In this document: piece by piece, positions 28,767-37,971 of the stretch
How positions within the stretch are numbered: position 1 is the stretch's first letter
How the letters are laid out: each line of letters begins with the position of its first letter
Assembly (NCBI GenBank): GCA_005116945.1
Contig: SWDH01000026.1
Coordinates: 1-45,162, forward strand
DNA length: 45,162 nt
Reading direction: 5' to 3'
From: Nitrospira sp.
GTDB taxonomy: Bacteria; Nitrospirota; Nitrospiria; Nitrospirales; Nitrospiraceae
Position numbers and translations under genes: made by a program
Notes under the pieces: generated by a model
Seen by the model: the letters and a program-made list of their open reading frames with translations, nothing else
Database searches by the model: none
What the model was told of the DNA's origin: nothing

Positions 28767-29160
28767 GCGGGATAACCGAGTATCCTTTGTGCTCACGCAA
28801 CGCGCGGCCTAAGAAGGGCGGGGAGGGAGCGGTCAGGTGCCCTTCTTGCTCGCAGAACGCGCACGATGAGACGGTGCTCGTTCGATGCGCGCAGTAAATG
28901 GCAGCCTTGGCCACTCCCTAAATAGAAATATGGTGAGTCGGAAGGCCCTCGCTCGGGCTAATGGCACGTATCGCCGTGCCAGTGGGTGGGCGGGTGAGGA
29001 TGTTGCGCGCAGTGAAGGATAGCTCGGCCATCCCGCTGAGAGGCAGAAATGCTACGGCAACTCCTTCTATTGGAAATCCCTATTTAGGTCTGTCCGCTGG
29101 CGATGTAGACATCCTTGCAGGGTCCGATCGGCATTGACGGAAGGACTTTGAGGAGGCACC
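28767..29160. other. 394-bp gap before the acetate permease genes
   Basis: No gene is supported here. It contains two notable symmetries: CCTAAATAG at 28917-28925 with its exact reverse complement CTATTTAGG at 29080-29088, and a hairpin TGGCACG (28962-28968) / CGTGCCA (28975-28981) with a 6-base loop. The former pair could be the ends of a tiny non-autonomous element of about 172 bp. The promoter of the DUF485/actP operon must lie here, but I could not identify it. Confidence 0.4.
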
Positions 29161-29469
29161 GTGGATCCTGAGTTAGTCACGCGCATTGCGAACAATCCAA
29201 ACTATCAGGCACTGAAAGCGAAGCGAACCCGCTTCGGCTGGCGGCTGACCCTGGCGATGATGATCGCCTACTACGGCTTCATTCTGCTGGTGGCGTTCAA
29301 CAAGAGCTTTCTGTCTCAGAAACTTGGCGCCGGCGTGATGACCCTGGGCATTCCGATCGGCTTTGGCCTCATTGTGTTTACGGTCGTGCTCACCGCGTAC
29401 TACGTGAATCGCGCGAACCGCGAGTTCGATGCGTTGTCCGACGTCATTGCCAAAGAAGTGCTGACATGA
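29161..29469 (+). CDS. DUF485 membrane protein, partner of acetate permease
   Basis: A 102-residue inner-membrane protein with two transmembrane helices (about residues 28-48 [20 protein letters not shown] and 58-80 [20 protein letters not shown]), followed by [15 protein letters not shown], the DUF485 hallmark. DUF485 genes are routinely found directly before actP, and the small protein probably helps transporter assembly or function. It starts with GTG preceded by GAGGAGGCACC, an excellent binding site. Its stop overlaps the actP start (ATGA, 29466-29469), so translation is coupled. Confidence 0.92.
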   Translation: MDPELVTRIANNPNYQALKAKRTRFGWRLTLAMMIAYYGFILLVAFNKSFLSQKLGAGVMTLGIPIGFGLIVFTVVLTAYYVNRANREFDALSDVIAKEVLT

Positions 29470-31205
29470 CCGGCTGGCATCGCACCTATCCCAATGCGGT
29501 GAGTTCCGGGCTGACCGTGGCTGCGCTGTGTGCTGTTGCTGGATCGGTGTATGCCGCCGGCCCGGATGTGGGCCAGACGCAGAAGCAGGCGATCAACTGG
29601 ACGGCAATCTGCATGTTCGGTGTGTTTGTATTGCTCACGCTGTTCATCACGAAATGGGCGGCGGCCCGAACCAAGTCGGCGGCTACTTTTTATACAGCGG
29701 GCGGGGGCATTACGGGTTTCCAGAACGGTCTGGCGATTGCCGGTGACTTCATGTCTGCGGCATCGTTCCTGGGTATTTCGGCAGCGGTGATGGCCAGTGG
29801 CTACGACGGCCTCATCTACTCGATCGGCTTTTTGGTCGGCTGGCCGGTACTCACGTTCCTGATGGCCGAGCGCCTGCGCAACCTCGGCAAGTTCACCTTC
29901 GCCGATGTCGCCGCCTTCCGGTTCAAGCAGGCGCCGATCCGCATCTTCGCGGCCTCTGGCACGCTGGTGGTGGTGGCGTTCTACCTGATCGCGCAGATGG
30001 TTGGCGCCGGCCAGTTGATCACGCTCCTGTTCGGTCTCGAATACTGGATGGCGGTGGTCATCGTCGGCGGGCTGATGATGGTCTACGTGTTGTTCGGCGG
30101 CATGACGGCAACCACCTGGGTGCAGATCATCAAGGCCTGCATGCTGCTGGGCGGCGCAACCTTCATGGCGTTCATGGTGCTGCTGAATTTCGGCTTCAGC
30201 CTGGAGGCGATGTTTGCCAAAGCGGTCGAGATCAAAGCCGGCCTGGCCACAGCCGCGGGCAAGACGTCGGCGGAAGCAGCGGCTGCCGGTCAGTCGATCA
30301 TGGGGCCGGGCAACTTCGTCAAGGACCCGGTCTCGGCGATCTCGTTCGGGATGGCGCTGATGTTCGGCACGGCCGGCCTGCCACACATCCTGATGCGTTT
30401 TTTCACGGTACCGAGCGCCAAGGAAGCGCGCAAGTCGGTGATGTGGGCGACCGGATGGATCGGCTATTTCTACCTGCTGACCTTCATCATCGGTTTCGGC
30501 GCCATCACCTTCGTGCTGACTAACCCGGAATTCCTCGATGCCAACGGTATGCTCAAGGGCGGCAGCAATATGGCGGCGGTACATCTGGCCAACGCGGTAG
30601 GTGGCAATGTATTTCTCGGTTTCATCTCGGCCGTAGCATTCGCCACCATCCTGGCGGTCGTCGCCGGTCTCACGCTGTCGGGTGCGTCAGCGGTGTCACA
30701 CGACCTGTACGCAACGGTCGTCAAAGGTGGCAAGGCTGACGGCGCTTCCGAGTTGCGGGTGTCGCGCTTGACCACCGTGGCGCTCGGAATCCTGGCCGTG
30801 TTGCTGGGTATCCTGTTCGAGAAACAGAACGTGGCGTTCATGGTGTCCCTGGCGTTCGCGATCGCGGCATCGGCCAACTTCCCGGTGTTGTTCATATCAG
30901 TCTTGTGGAAAGACTGCACGACCCGCGGCGCTGTCATTGGCGGTTTTCTCGGGCTGATTTCATCGGTGCTGCTCACGGTCGTATCACCCTCGGTATGGGA
31001 AGCGACCTTGGGCCATCCGAAAGGCAGCGCGTTGTTCCCGTACACCTCGCCGGCGCTGTTCTCGATGACGATCGGAGTCGTGGGCATCTGGTTGTTTTCG
31101 ATCCTTGACCGAAGCAGCCAGGCCGCAAAGGACCGCGGCGGTTTTCTGGCACAACAAGTACGCTCTGAGACCGGTATCGGCGCGACGACCGCATCCAGAC
31201 ACTGA
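29466..31205 (+). CDS. actP: Cation/acetate symporter (solute:sodium symporter family)
   Basis: A 579-residue member of the sodium:solute symporter family, ActP type, which takes up acetate and related short monocarboxylates. It has an N-terminal signal-like helix ([20 protein letters not shown]) and about 13 further helices. Family landmarks are [57 protein letters not shown] and [20 protein letters not shown]. Leucine codons are dominated by CTG and the third positions look more GC-rich than in neighbouring genes, which may reflect acquisition from a proteobacterium, but that is an impression, not a calculation. It would let a nitrite oxidiser use acetate. It is coupled to DUF485 by an ATGA overlap. 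Confidence 0.95.
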   Translation: MTGWHRTYPNAVSSGLTVAALCAVAGSVYAAGPDVGQTQKQAINWTAICMFGVFVLLTLFITKWAAARTKSAATFYTAGGGITGFQNGLAIAGDFMSAASFLGISAAVMASGYDGLIYSIGFLVGWPVLTFLMAERLRNLGKFTFADVAAFRFKQAPIRIFAASGTLVVVAFYLIAQMVGAGQLITLLFGLEYWMAVVIVGGLMMVYVLFGGMTATTWVQIIKACMLLGGATFMAFMVLLNFGFSLEAMFAKAVEIKAGLATAAGKTSAEAAAAGQSIMGPGNFVKDPVSAISFGMALMFGTAGLPHILMRFFTVPSAKEARKSVMWATGWIGYFYLLTFIIGFGAITFVLTNPEFLDANGMLKGGSNMAAVHLANAVGGNVFLGFISAVAFATILAVVAGLTLSGASAVSHDLYATVVKGGKADGASELRVSRLTTVALGILAVLLGILFEKQNVAFMVSLAFAIAASANFPVLFISVLWKDCTTRGAVIGGFLGLISSVLLTVVSPSVWEATLGHPKGSALFPYTSPALFSMTIGVVGIWLFSILDRSSQAAKDRGGFLAQQVRSETGIGATTASRH

Positions 31206-31221
31206 ACCGGGCATGGCGACA

Positions 31222-31483
31222 GGCAAAAGGCCTCGCCACTGCGGATTGCGATTCTGTCAGCTGGAGAATCGGCTGCGTTGAGTATTGTACCCAGGTGCCG
31301 GCCAACCGGATTGCCCTTTTTGAATTTTCGACAGCAACAGCTGAAGACGATACTAGGAGTGATTACGCTGGTTGTCTTCTGCGTCTTCTCGGTGTGGTAT
31401 TTGAAGGAGCCTCTGAAAGGGAACTGCCTGGCGGGGGTTACCTGATGGCCGGCGGTGTATTCGTGATTTTTAACGCGTGGTGA
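31222..31483 (+). pseudogene. Decayed DUF486 (DMT-type small membrane protein) gene
   Basis: Three short frames spell the C-terminal two thirds of a DUF486 protein. RIAIL around 31242-31256 and then SW..GCVEYCTQVPANRIA at about 31260-31314 match the family segment xxxVSWxIAxFEYCLQVPANRIG. After a frame change, QLKTILGVITLVVFCVFSVW and YLKEPLKGNCLAGV (31334-31440) match LKxIQEVITLxVFxxFSVxYLxEPLKWNxLxG. After another, LMAGGVFVIFNAW ends at the TGA 31481-31483. At least two frameshifts and the missing N-terminus make this a pseudogene. It lies just downstream of actP. Confidence 0.65.
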
Positions 31484-31486
31484 TGG

Positions 31487-32431
31487 TCACTGATAGAAGT
31501 CTAGCAATCGGTGAGCTCGATTGTAGAGATAGAGTACATCCACAGTCAGACGAGCGCCGAAGGATGGGCCGTAGTCCTTCTGGTTGATGAGGTCGTTCCA
31601 GGTCTCAAAGGTTACGGCTGAGACGCGGAGTGCCGCCGTCACAAACCGTTCTTCCAGCGAATCGCCGCGATGGTCTACGAACAAACCTGAATCCACGGTT
31701 AGGCCGACCTCTAACTCCACAGGGATATCGCCGTCCTTTCGCCGGTAGTTGCCAATTCCGACGGAAACCTGGCCGAGATAGGAATGGTTGGAGACTTGGT
31801 GAAACGCAGCTCCACTGAATGGACGTCCGGCACGGGCCAACGCGGAGAAACGTATGTAGTCAGACACGACCGGTACGAACTCTAACAGAGATAATCGTCT
31901 GAAGCCCATTTGGACATAGGGTTCATAGTAAAGGGATCCTGCCGCTCCGCCTACCCCATAGAAATAGACATCGTCGCTCCCCAAGAATCCCGTCCATTTG
32001 GTCAACGTGCCACTGGCCATGAAGTCGATGGCATCGCGTGTGGCGCCGACCGGCACAGGGGTCAGGCCGCGGAACTTGTGCACGACATCGTTCTGGAGAT
32101 ATCGGCTAAACCTATCCCCTGTGGGACCTGCTCCGACCGTGAGATTGGTATTCCAGCCCTTGAAATGCTCCAGACGTTCCGTCCAGCTCAGCGACCAAAG
32201 GTTAAAACCGGACGTCTGCCGAATGTCGTTATAGCGATTCCCCGTTCCATCGAACTCGGTGAAGCGATCGGTGGTAAATCCTAGCGCAACGGTACGGTCG
32301 TGGTCGGGAAATACGAGGGCTCCCCAGTGGGTGCTTTGCGCCGTGGTTTCCGCCCAACCGGACGAAATCCATCCGATCAAGACCGAACTGGATAGTATAA
32401 GCGATACGGTGATTCGTGTCAGGCAATGCAT
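31487..32431 (-). CDS. Exported hypothetical protein, probable outer-membrane beta protein
   Basis: A 314-residue protein with a signal peptide ([20 protein letters not shown] then SGWAETTA, likely cut after WAE or ETTA). The mature part consists of alternating short strands rich in aromatic and polar residues ([61 protein letters not shown]) and ends in LLDFYQ, a pattern compatible with a small beta-barrel. I do not recognise the family. I chose ATG 32431 because AGGATGCGGGA lies upstream. An earlier GTG (32446) has nothing. Its 3' end abuts the decayed DUF486 gene. Confidence 0.7.
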   Translation of the reverse strand: MHCLTRITVSLILSSSVLIGWISSGWAETTAQSTHWGALVFPDHDRTVALGFTTDRFTEFDGTGNRYNDIRQTSGFNLWSLSWTERLEHFKGWNTNLTVGAGPTGDRFSRYLQNDVVHKFRGLTPVPVGATRDAIDFMASGTLTKWTGFLGSDDVYFYGVGGAAGSLYYEPYVQMGFRRLSLLEFVPVVSDYIRFSALARAGRPFSGAAFHQVSNHSYLGQVSVGIGNYRRKDGDIPVELEVGLTVDSGLFVDHRGDSLEERFVTAALRVSAVTFETWNDLINQKDYGPSFGARLTVDVLYLYNRAHRLLDFYQ

Positions 32432-32511
32432 TCCCGCATCCTGCACTGAATTAGATTGGAAGACAACGTTTTTTGAGGCGTGCCGACGCGACTCAAAGGA
32501 GTGTGGCGCCG

Positions 32512-32732
32512 TGGAAGCCTTTGAAAAACTCGGGGTGTTCTACCTCGGACGCCCATACAACCTATCCAAGAAACAAAAGAAACCGAGCCGACAGCTCTAT
32601 GACTCAAACAGCCTGGTCACCCATGCGGTTTGTGGAGCATGACCGGAAAAGGAAGACTGATGTTTGCACGGACTCCTCGAAGCGGCGGCGATCAACAGGA
32701 TTCCCTGCCAGGCTCAACATGCTCTTCTGGTT
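32512..32732 (+). pseudogene. Decayed partial copy of the HerA-like ATPase gene
   Basis: The DNA from 32512 matches the 5' part of the intact ATPase gene at about 33579-33795. [13 protein letters not shown] is identical in both, followed by a degraded [13 protein letters not shown] (LYDSKDLLTHAVC in the intact gene). Then an indel puts the Walker A region out of frame (ATGACCGG and GGACTCCTCGAAG are still recognisable), and homology fades after ATTCCCTGC. Stop codons interrupt the frame. It is a duplicate fragment that has decayed, separated from the intact gene by the small divergent gene at 32893. Confidence 0.8.
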
Positions 32733-32892
32733 ATTCAATTCTTCACACGATGTTCCAGCAAGGACAGAAATCAGGAGTCTCATCGAAACTCTTCCAGACC
32801 GAGGCACACTCTGTTGTGTGAAGACACCGTATATCCGTTCGAGGAATTTTTTATGATGGTCTATTATCGTATGTGTCCCTCATCAAAACAGA

Positions 32893-33192
32893 TTACGGAC
32901 GCCAGAATGCCTCCCAGTCCTCTTGCCTAATTTGCAGCGCCCGAAGGACATCGACCGGAAGACCAGTCGTGACCTGAGCCTGGGCTTCATACCCCACGAT
33001 TTGTTTGTGCAAAATAAACGCCATGGCTTTTAAATGCTGGAGGCTCAGCCGGACTGTGGCCACTCGTTCAATGGGCGGGGGAACACCTGGTGCGACCGGA
33101 TTGGCTCCCGAAACCTGAAAATTCAGCGTGCACCCGAGCGGCCCAAGGTTGAGTTGAAATTGGTCGGCATAGACATCAGGGGTTTCAGCCAT
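32893..33192 (-). CDS. Small hypothetical protein divergent from the ATPase gene
   Basis: A 99-residue soluble protein starting at ATG 33192 with AGGAGG four bases upstream. The frame extends to 33243 without support. It is predicted as beta strands followed by helices: YADQFQLNLGPLGCTLNFQV, then VRLSLQHLKAMAFILHKQIV and LRALQIRQEDWEAFWRP. The beta-rich start with a later RxSLQxLKxxxxxLxxxI segment is reminiscent of DUF3467-type proteins, but that is a weak match. It is placed between the decayed and intact copies of the ATPase gene and could be functionally linked to the ATPase. Confidence 0.65.
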   Translation of the reverse strand: MAETPDVYADQFQLNLGPLGCTLNFQVSGANPVAPGVPPPIERVATVRLSLQHLKAMAFILHKQIVGYEAQAQVTTGLPVDVLRALQIRQEDWEAFWRP

Positions 33193-33496
33193 ACGTCCTC
33201 CTGGAAATTTGGGTTGTGCGAGCGACGCGATATTAGCGTTCATCCTAGGAATTGGTCAATGGAGCTTCCCCGATACCAGCATCGGCCGCTCGCATCGATC
33301 GACTGACAGAGCCCATGCCCTTTTCTGCTTGAAGCGACAATGGCTAGCCCGTAAAATGCCGCCTACTTCTTGTCGATCTTGCGGAGGGACCGACCAGGCG
33401 GAGCTGTGAACAATCCGACGTCTCGTATTTCAGCAGGCCAAACTGGTGAACGGTAACCGGGGCGCCTGCCCCATCACACCAAGGACAAAGCGGTCT

Positions 33497-36010
33497 ATGC
33501 CATCTAAAAAAGAAACACGCGGGCAGGCAAAGGACGGATCCAAGCTGGCAGAATCCGCTCAAACGGCCGGCACTGCCGGGGATTTTGAGAAGCTCGGGGT
33601 GTTCTATCTCGGTCGCCCATACGATCTGATCGCGAAGCAGACAAAGCCCGGCTGGTTGCTCTACGACTCCAAAGATTTGCTCACGCACGCTGTCTGCGTC
33701 GGAATGACCGGGAGCGGGAAGACCGGCCTTTGTATTGGACTCCTCGAAGAAGCAGCCATCGACGGTATCCCTGCGCTCATCATCGACCCCAAGGGCGATC
33801 TCGCCAATCTGATGCTGAACTTTCCGCAACTGCGCGGGGAAGATTTCGCACCGTGGATCAATGAGGACGATGCCCGCAAGAAGGGCCTCACGCCGGCAGA
33901 CTACGCGACCCAGCAAGCCGACATGTGGAAGAACGGCTTGGGGGATTGGGGCCAGAACAGCGAGCGGATTCAGAAACTCCGCGATGCGGCCGATGTCGTC
34001 GTCTATACGCCGGGCAGTAACGCGGGCATTCCCGTATCCATCCTCAAGTCCTTTGCGGCGCCACCGCAGGAGATTCTCGACGATCCCGAAATGCTGCGCG
34101 AGCGAATCAGCACGACGGTGACAAGTCTGTTGGGTTTCATTGGCGTCGAGGCTGACCCGATCAAGAGTCGCGAACACATTCTCCTCTCGACGATTCTCGG
34201 CCACACGTGGAAAGCAGGACAGGATCTGAATCTGGCCACATTAATCCAGCAGATCCAGACGCCCCCGATTGCCAAGATCGGTGTGTTGGATTTGGACTCG
34301 TTCTATCCCTCGAAGGAACGCTTTGCCCTCGCCATGCAGCTCAATAACTTATTAGCCTCGCCGGGTTTTTCTGCCTGGTTGGAAGGTGAGGCGCTCGACG
34401 TTGGGCAGATGCTCCATTCGCCTGGTGGGAAGCCGAGGCTTGCCATTTTCTCGATCGCGCATCTGAATGATGCGGAGCGCATGTTCTTTGTCACCTTGCT
34501 GCTCAGTCAAACGCTTGGCTGGGTGCGGGCGCAGTCCGGCACAACCAGTCTCCGCGCCATCCTCTACATGGACGAAATATTCGGTTATTTCCCGCCCGTT
34601 GCCAATCCACCGTCGAAGCAGCCCTTGCTCACATTGCTGAAGCAAGCCCGTGCGTTTGGTCTCGGCGTGGTGTTGGCCACACAGAACCCCGTCGATCTGG
34701 ACTACAAAGGCTTAGCGAATACCGGCACCTGGTTCATTGGACGGCTGCAAACCGAACGAGACAAGGCGCGTGTGTTGGAGGGGCTGGAAGGCGCCGCTGC
34801 AAGCAGCGGAAAGAAGTTCGACAAGCAGAGGATGGAGCAGACTCTGGCCGGCCTGGGCAATCGAGTCTTTCTCTTGAACAATGTGCATGAAGATGCGCCG
34901 GAAGTCTTTCAAACCAGATGGACGCTTTCATACCTTCGAGGACCACTCACGCGGACGCAGATTAAAACGCTCATGGAGCCCGTGAAACGTGAAACGTTAC
35001 ACGTGAAGCGTCAAGCGTCGGAAGGCTCAGCACTCAGCACTCAGCATTCAGTTCTTAACGCTCGTCCCATGCTCCCCCCCGACGTGCCTCAGCATTTTAT
35101 CCCCGTCCGAGGAAGCCAACCAAGCGGCAGCGCGTTGATCTACCAGCCGATGTTGCTTGGAACAGCACAGGTGCGGGTATCAGATAGCAAGACCGGTGTC
35201 GATGTGGCGCAGGATGTGACGGTGCTTACGCCGATCTCGGACGGTGCCGTGGCGGTAAACTGGGACCAGGCCGTGGAAGCGGGCGTGGCTCTCGCTGATC
35301 TGGAGTCAGCCCCCTCAGACAGCGCGCAGTTCGGCGCAGTGCCCAGTGTGGCAAGCAAAGCGAAAATCTATGAGACGTGGAGTAAGGATTTTTCTGGTTG
35401 GTTGTTCCGAAATCAGAAAGTCGATCTCTTCAAGAGCCCCAGCACGAAAGAAGTCTCCAAGCCGGGCGAATCCGAGCGAGACTTCCGTGTGCGACTGCAA
35501 CAGTCCGGCCGTGAAGCCAGGGACACACAATCGGACAGCCTGCGTCAAAAATACACGCCGAAGATTGCCGCGCTGCAAGATCGGATCAGACGCGCAGGAC
35601 AAATGGTCGAACGGCAGCAAGCGGAATCTCGATCGAGTCAAATGCAAGCGGCGATTTCTGTGGGCGCCTCGATTCTCGGGGCGTTTCTCGGAAGAAAAAC
35701 CGTCAGCGCATCGAATATCGGCCGAGCGACCACGGCGATTCGTGGAGCGGGACGTGCAATCAAAGAATCGAAGGATGTGGGGCAAGCCGAGGAAAATGTC
35801 TCAGCACTACAACAGCAACTGACCGACCTCGAATCTCAGTTTAAGATGGAGACCGATGCCCTTGCGGCCTCGACCGATCCCCTCAACGAGAAGCTCGATA
35901 CCGTCTCTCTCAAACCTACCAAATCCAACATTTCAGTGAAACTCGTCGCCCTCGCCTGGACACCTCATTGGCGAGACGGAAAGGGCGTACTGACGCCGGC
36001 CTGGCAATAG
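33497..36010 (+). CDS. HerA/DUF87-like helicase-type ATPase
   Basis: An 837-residue P-loop ATPase of the HerA/VirD4-like type. [20 protein letters not shown] precedes Walker A at about residues 73-82 (GMTGSGKTGL). Walker B is ILYMDEIFGYFPP, and LLTLLKQARAFGLGVVLATQ plus a GLEG-type arginine finger region follow. The segment 495-520 (VKRETLHVKRQASEGSALST, QHSVLNA) is encoded by intergenic-type repeat DNA read in frame. The C-terminal part has a hydrophobic stretch (ISVGASILGAFLG) flanked by coiled coils (KIAALQDRIRRAGQMVERQQ, VSALQQQLTDLESQFKMETD). Such ATPases pump or process DNA or protein, but the role here is unknown. I chose ATG 33497 with AAGGA 11 bases upstream. Confidence 0.85.
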   Translation: MPSKKETRGQAKDGSKLAESAQTAGTAGDFEKLGVFYLGRPYDLIAKQTKPGWLLYDSKDLLTHAVCVGMTGSGKTGLCIGLLEEAAIDGIPALIIDPKGDLANLMLNFPQLRGEDFAPWINEDDARKKGLTPADYATQQADMWKNGLGDWGQNSERIQKLRDAADVVVYTPGSNAGIPVSILKSFAAPPQEILDDPEMLRERISTTVTSLLGFIGVEADPIKSREHILLSTILGHTWKAGQDLNLATLIQQIQTPPIAKIGVLDLDSFYPSKERFALAMQLNNLLASPGFSAWLEGEALDVGQMLHSPGGKPRLAIFSIAHLNDAERMFFVTLLLSQTLGWVRAQSGTTSLRAILYMDEIFGYFPPVANPPSKQPLLTLLKQARAFGLGVVLATQNPVDLDYKGLANTGTWFIGRLQTERDKARVLEGLEGAAASSGKKFDKQRMEQTLAGLGNRVFLLNNVHEDAPEVFQTRWTLSYLRGPLTRTQIKTLMEPVKRETLHVKRQASEGSALSTQHSVLNARPMLPPDVPQHFIPVRGSQPSGSALIYQPMLLGTAQVRVSDSKTGVDVAQDVTVLTPISDGAVAVNWDQAVEAGVALADLESAPSDSAQFGAVPSVASKAKIYETWSKDFSGWLFRNQKVDLFKSPSTKEVSKPGESERDFRVRLQQSGREARDTQSDSLRQKYTPKIAALQDRIRRAGQMVERQQAESRSSQMQAAISVGASILGAFLGRKTVSASNIGRATTAIRGAGRAIKESKDVGQAEENVSALQQQLTDLESQFKMETDALAASTDPLNEKLDTVSLKPTKSNISVKLVALAWTPHWRDGKGVLTPAWQ
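34981..35056 (+). repeat. Intergenic-type repeat read in frame inside the ATPase gene
   Basis: The DNA reads CGTGAAACGTGAAACG, then CACGTGAAGCGTCAAGCG, then CTCAGCACTCAGCACTCAG and CATTCAG. Its first half is like the loop of the 194-248 hairpin, and its second half is like the gaps at 21362 and 25341. It contains no stop codon in the ATPase frame and adds about 25 residues between the ATPase core and the C-terminal region. Confidence 0.7.
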
Positions 36011-36042
36011 ATCGTCGTCCGCGATCCCGCTTTGCCCCTGTA

Positions 36043-36606
36043 TCAGTGCTTCCGTTCTTTTTGCATGATTTTATCGGTCCAGGCAAGGAGGATGGCCGAT
36101 CCGATGAAGGTCAAGTGGATAAAGATCTTCCACTTCACCTGCTCAAGATCTTCGTGGGCGATGTTGACGAACGATTTCAAGAGATGAATGCTGGAGATGC
36201 CGATCAGAGACGCAGCAAGTTTTATCTTGATAGTGCCGGGGTCGATGTGGGTCAGCCAATCCGGTCGATCGGGATGCCCCTCTAAATCCAACTTGCTCAC
36301 GAAGGTCGCATAACCACCGATGATGACCATGGTGAGCAAGTTCGCCACCATTGTGACATCGATGAGCCCCAGGACGCCCAGCATGAACACAGTCTCTTGG
36401 TGCTCATTGATGTGCCGGACCATTTCCCACAGTTCGATGAGAAATTTGTAGGCGTATAGCAGCTCGGCCACGATGAGGCCGCCATAGAGCGGCGCTTGAA
36501 TCCACCGGCTGGCGAACACGATAGATTCGAATACGTGCTCGACAGGGTTGATAGGAGCTTGTGGGCGCTTCACTATAGTGGGTTCTGAAGAATCGGGATG
36601 ACTCAC
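36043..36606 (-). CDS. UPF0114 (YqhA-like) inner-membrane protein
   Basis: A 187-residue protein with four predicted transmembrane helices (about residues 38-60, 75-100, 128-150, 160-180). The segments FESIVFASRWIQAPLYGGLI, FMLGVLGLIDVTMVANLLTMVII and IKLAASLIGISSIHLLKSFV match the UPF0114/YqhA family, whose role is not established. It starts with GTG (36604-36606) and the binding site is weak. It is convergent with the ATPase gene, with 32 bp between the stop codons. Confidence 0.88.
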   Translation of the reverse strand: MSHPDSSEPTIVKRPQAPINPVEHVFESIVFASRWIQAPLYGGLIVAELLYAYKFLIELWEMVRHINEHQETVFMLGVLGLIDVTMVANLLTMVIIGGYATFVSKLDLEGHPDRPDWLTHIDPGTIKIKLAASLIGISSIHLLKSFVNIAHEDLEQVKWKIFIHLTFIGSAILLAWTDKIMQKERKH

Positions 36607-36702
36607 AGGGGGCTATCCTAGTGGGCGAGGAAGGGAGCTGTCAATTCCAACGACGGAGCTGAGGTCATGAGAGAAGCCACGGCAACCGTGGAGCAACGTT
36701 GA

Positions 36703-37113
36703 TCAATCAGCCAGCGTAGCAATGGATGGCGCAGCCGATTCGATCTGGCCGGGCGGGGCGCACAGAAGGTGAAGCGCTTGGATGATCTTTTGACCCTCCG
36801 AGGCCTTCTCGAGATAGAAATTGGCTCCCGCGAGAGAGCAAGCCGCCTGGTCCTCGCGCGAAGGGTCATCCGTGACGATAATGATGATCGGCGGGATCAT
36901 CAATCGTTTAATGTGTCGAAGCACCTCGATGCCTCGGCCATCTTGAAGGGACGTGTTCATAATGGCAATGTCCGGTTTGCGATTCAGAATCATGGCGGTA
37001 GTTTCTTCTGAACCGGACGATTCTCCCACGACATGCAAGCCGGTTATTTTCTCAAGTCGCTTCTTCAGTCTTTCTCGAAAGTAGGCATCTGTATCAGCGA
37101 GGATAATAGTCAT
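36703..37113 (-). CDS. Receiver-domain protein lacking the phospho-acceptor aspartate
   Basis: A 136-residue stand-alone CheY-like receiver. The acidic pocket is present (LADTD, residues 5-9) and the conserved lysine follows FYLEK near residue 105. Where the phosphorylated aspartate should be (DIAIMxTSL), residue 53 is asparagine (codon AAC). The T of IIIIVTDDP is kept. This makes it a probable pseudo-receiver that cannot accept phosphate in the usual way, though it may still bind partners. The last 20 residues (GQIESAAPSIATLAD) are a tail. It stands alone, about 210 bp from the kinase-regulator operon. Confidence 0.8.
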   Translation of the reverse strand: MTIILADTDAYFRERLKKRLEKITGLHVVGESSGSEETTAMILNRKPDIAIMNTSLQDGRGIEVLRHIKRLMIPPIIIIVTDDPSREDQAACSLAGANFYLEKASEGQKIIQALHLLCAPPGQIESAAPSIATLAD

Positions 37114-37323
37114 ATCGTCGTGTTACCAAGGTTAATAATCGTCTCTCGAATCATGGGTCATCTCTAGAGTCAATCGAAGAGAAAGACCAACAGCCGAATG
37201 CGCAGGGGCTGTGGGAATATCATGATATGCGCTGACCAAACGGCATATGCGAACGGTTCAGACCCTCGCCGCTATTCCCTCCATCCCACAGACTCTGTAT
37301 GTACCAGTGAGCCATTGATGTGA

Positions 37324-37971
37324 TTACTCAACCAAGCGATGGTCGATGGCATAGCGGATCAGCTCGGCGGTAGTCGTAAGATGGAGTTTGTCCAGGAGCC
37401 GGGCCCGATAGGTACTCACCGTCTTAATACTCAGCGTCAGCGACTCCGCAATGTGGCGAACAGACTGACCCTGCGCTAACAAGACAAACACTTCGAATTC
37501 TCGCTCAGACAAGGTGTGATGGCCGGGACGCGTAGGATGCTTGGTCAGGCTGCTCGCCATGTACTCGCCCAAGGAGGGGGTGACATACATGCGACCCGCC
37601 AACACCTGCGTCACTGCTTTGGCCAGCTCCTCTGGGACAGTCTGCTTAGTGAGATAGGCCATCGCCCCGGCGCGAAAGGCCCGCACGGCGTATTGCTCCT
37701 CGGTGTGCAGACTCAAGACCATCAGCGGGAGGCCTGGGACCAGGCTGTGTAACTCACAGAGCAGCTCCAACCCACTCTGGTCCGGCAGACTGATATCCAC
37801 AATGACCAGATCCCACGTTTCCCGTTGTACCGCCGCAATCGCCTTCTGCCCGGTATCCGCTTCCCCAAGCTCGACGTGCGGGAGGGCCTTCTCCAGAATC
37901 TGTTTCACACCCAGTCGCACCACCTCATGATCATCGATGATGAGCACTTTCACGAGCTGAGCCCCAATCAT
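37324..37971 (-). CDS. NarL/FixJ-type response regulator
   Basis: A 215-residue response regulator. The N-terminal receiver has D13, D14 and phospho-acceptor D59 (VIVDISLPDQSG) with the switch segment VLSLHTEEQYA and K in YLTKQ. The C-terminal LuxR-type helix-turn-helix reads LSEREFEVFVLLAQGQSVRHI, then LSIKTVSTYRARLLDKL. I chose ATG 37971: its ATGA overlaps the stop codon of the upstream kinase gene, and GGAGGGGATT precedes it. It is the last gene of a kinase-kinase-regulator operon starting near 39997. A close paralogue sits at 43726-44373. Its operon probably falls under LuxR control through the palindrome at 40076-40117. Confidence 0.92.
   Translation of the reverse strand: MIGAQLVKVLIIDDHEVVRLGVKQILEKALPHVELGEADTGQKAIAAVQRETWDLVIVDISLPDQSGLELLCELHSLVPGLPLMVLSLHTEEQYAVRAFRAGAMAYLTKQTVPEELAKAVTQVLAGRMYVTPSLGEYMASSLTKHPTRPGHHTLSEREFEVFVLLAQGQSVRHIAESLTLSIKTVSTYRARLLDKLHLTTTAELIRYAIDHRLVE

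Noticed and set aside
28962..28981. TGGCAC sequence resembling the -24 half of a sigma-54 promoter
   Set aside because: The -12 half (TTGC at the fixed distance) is absent, and the bases are better explained as one arm of a hairpin.
29400..30584. 394-codon minus-strand frame opposite actP
   Set aside because: Antisense to a certain transporter gene; extremely rich in R, H, Q and D with no motif, as expected from the complement of GC-rich membrane-protein DNA.
33344..34204. 286-codon minus-strand frame opposite the HerA-like ATPase
   Set aside because: Shadow of a gene with intact Walker motifs; no ribosome binding site and no recognisable domain.
36043..36606. UPF0114 protein as an ion channel
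   Set aside because: The four-helix layout fits only the uncharacterised family; no pore or selectivity motif is visible, so no function was assigned.
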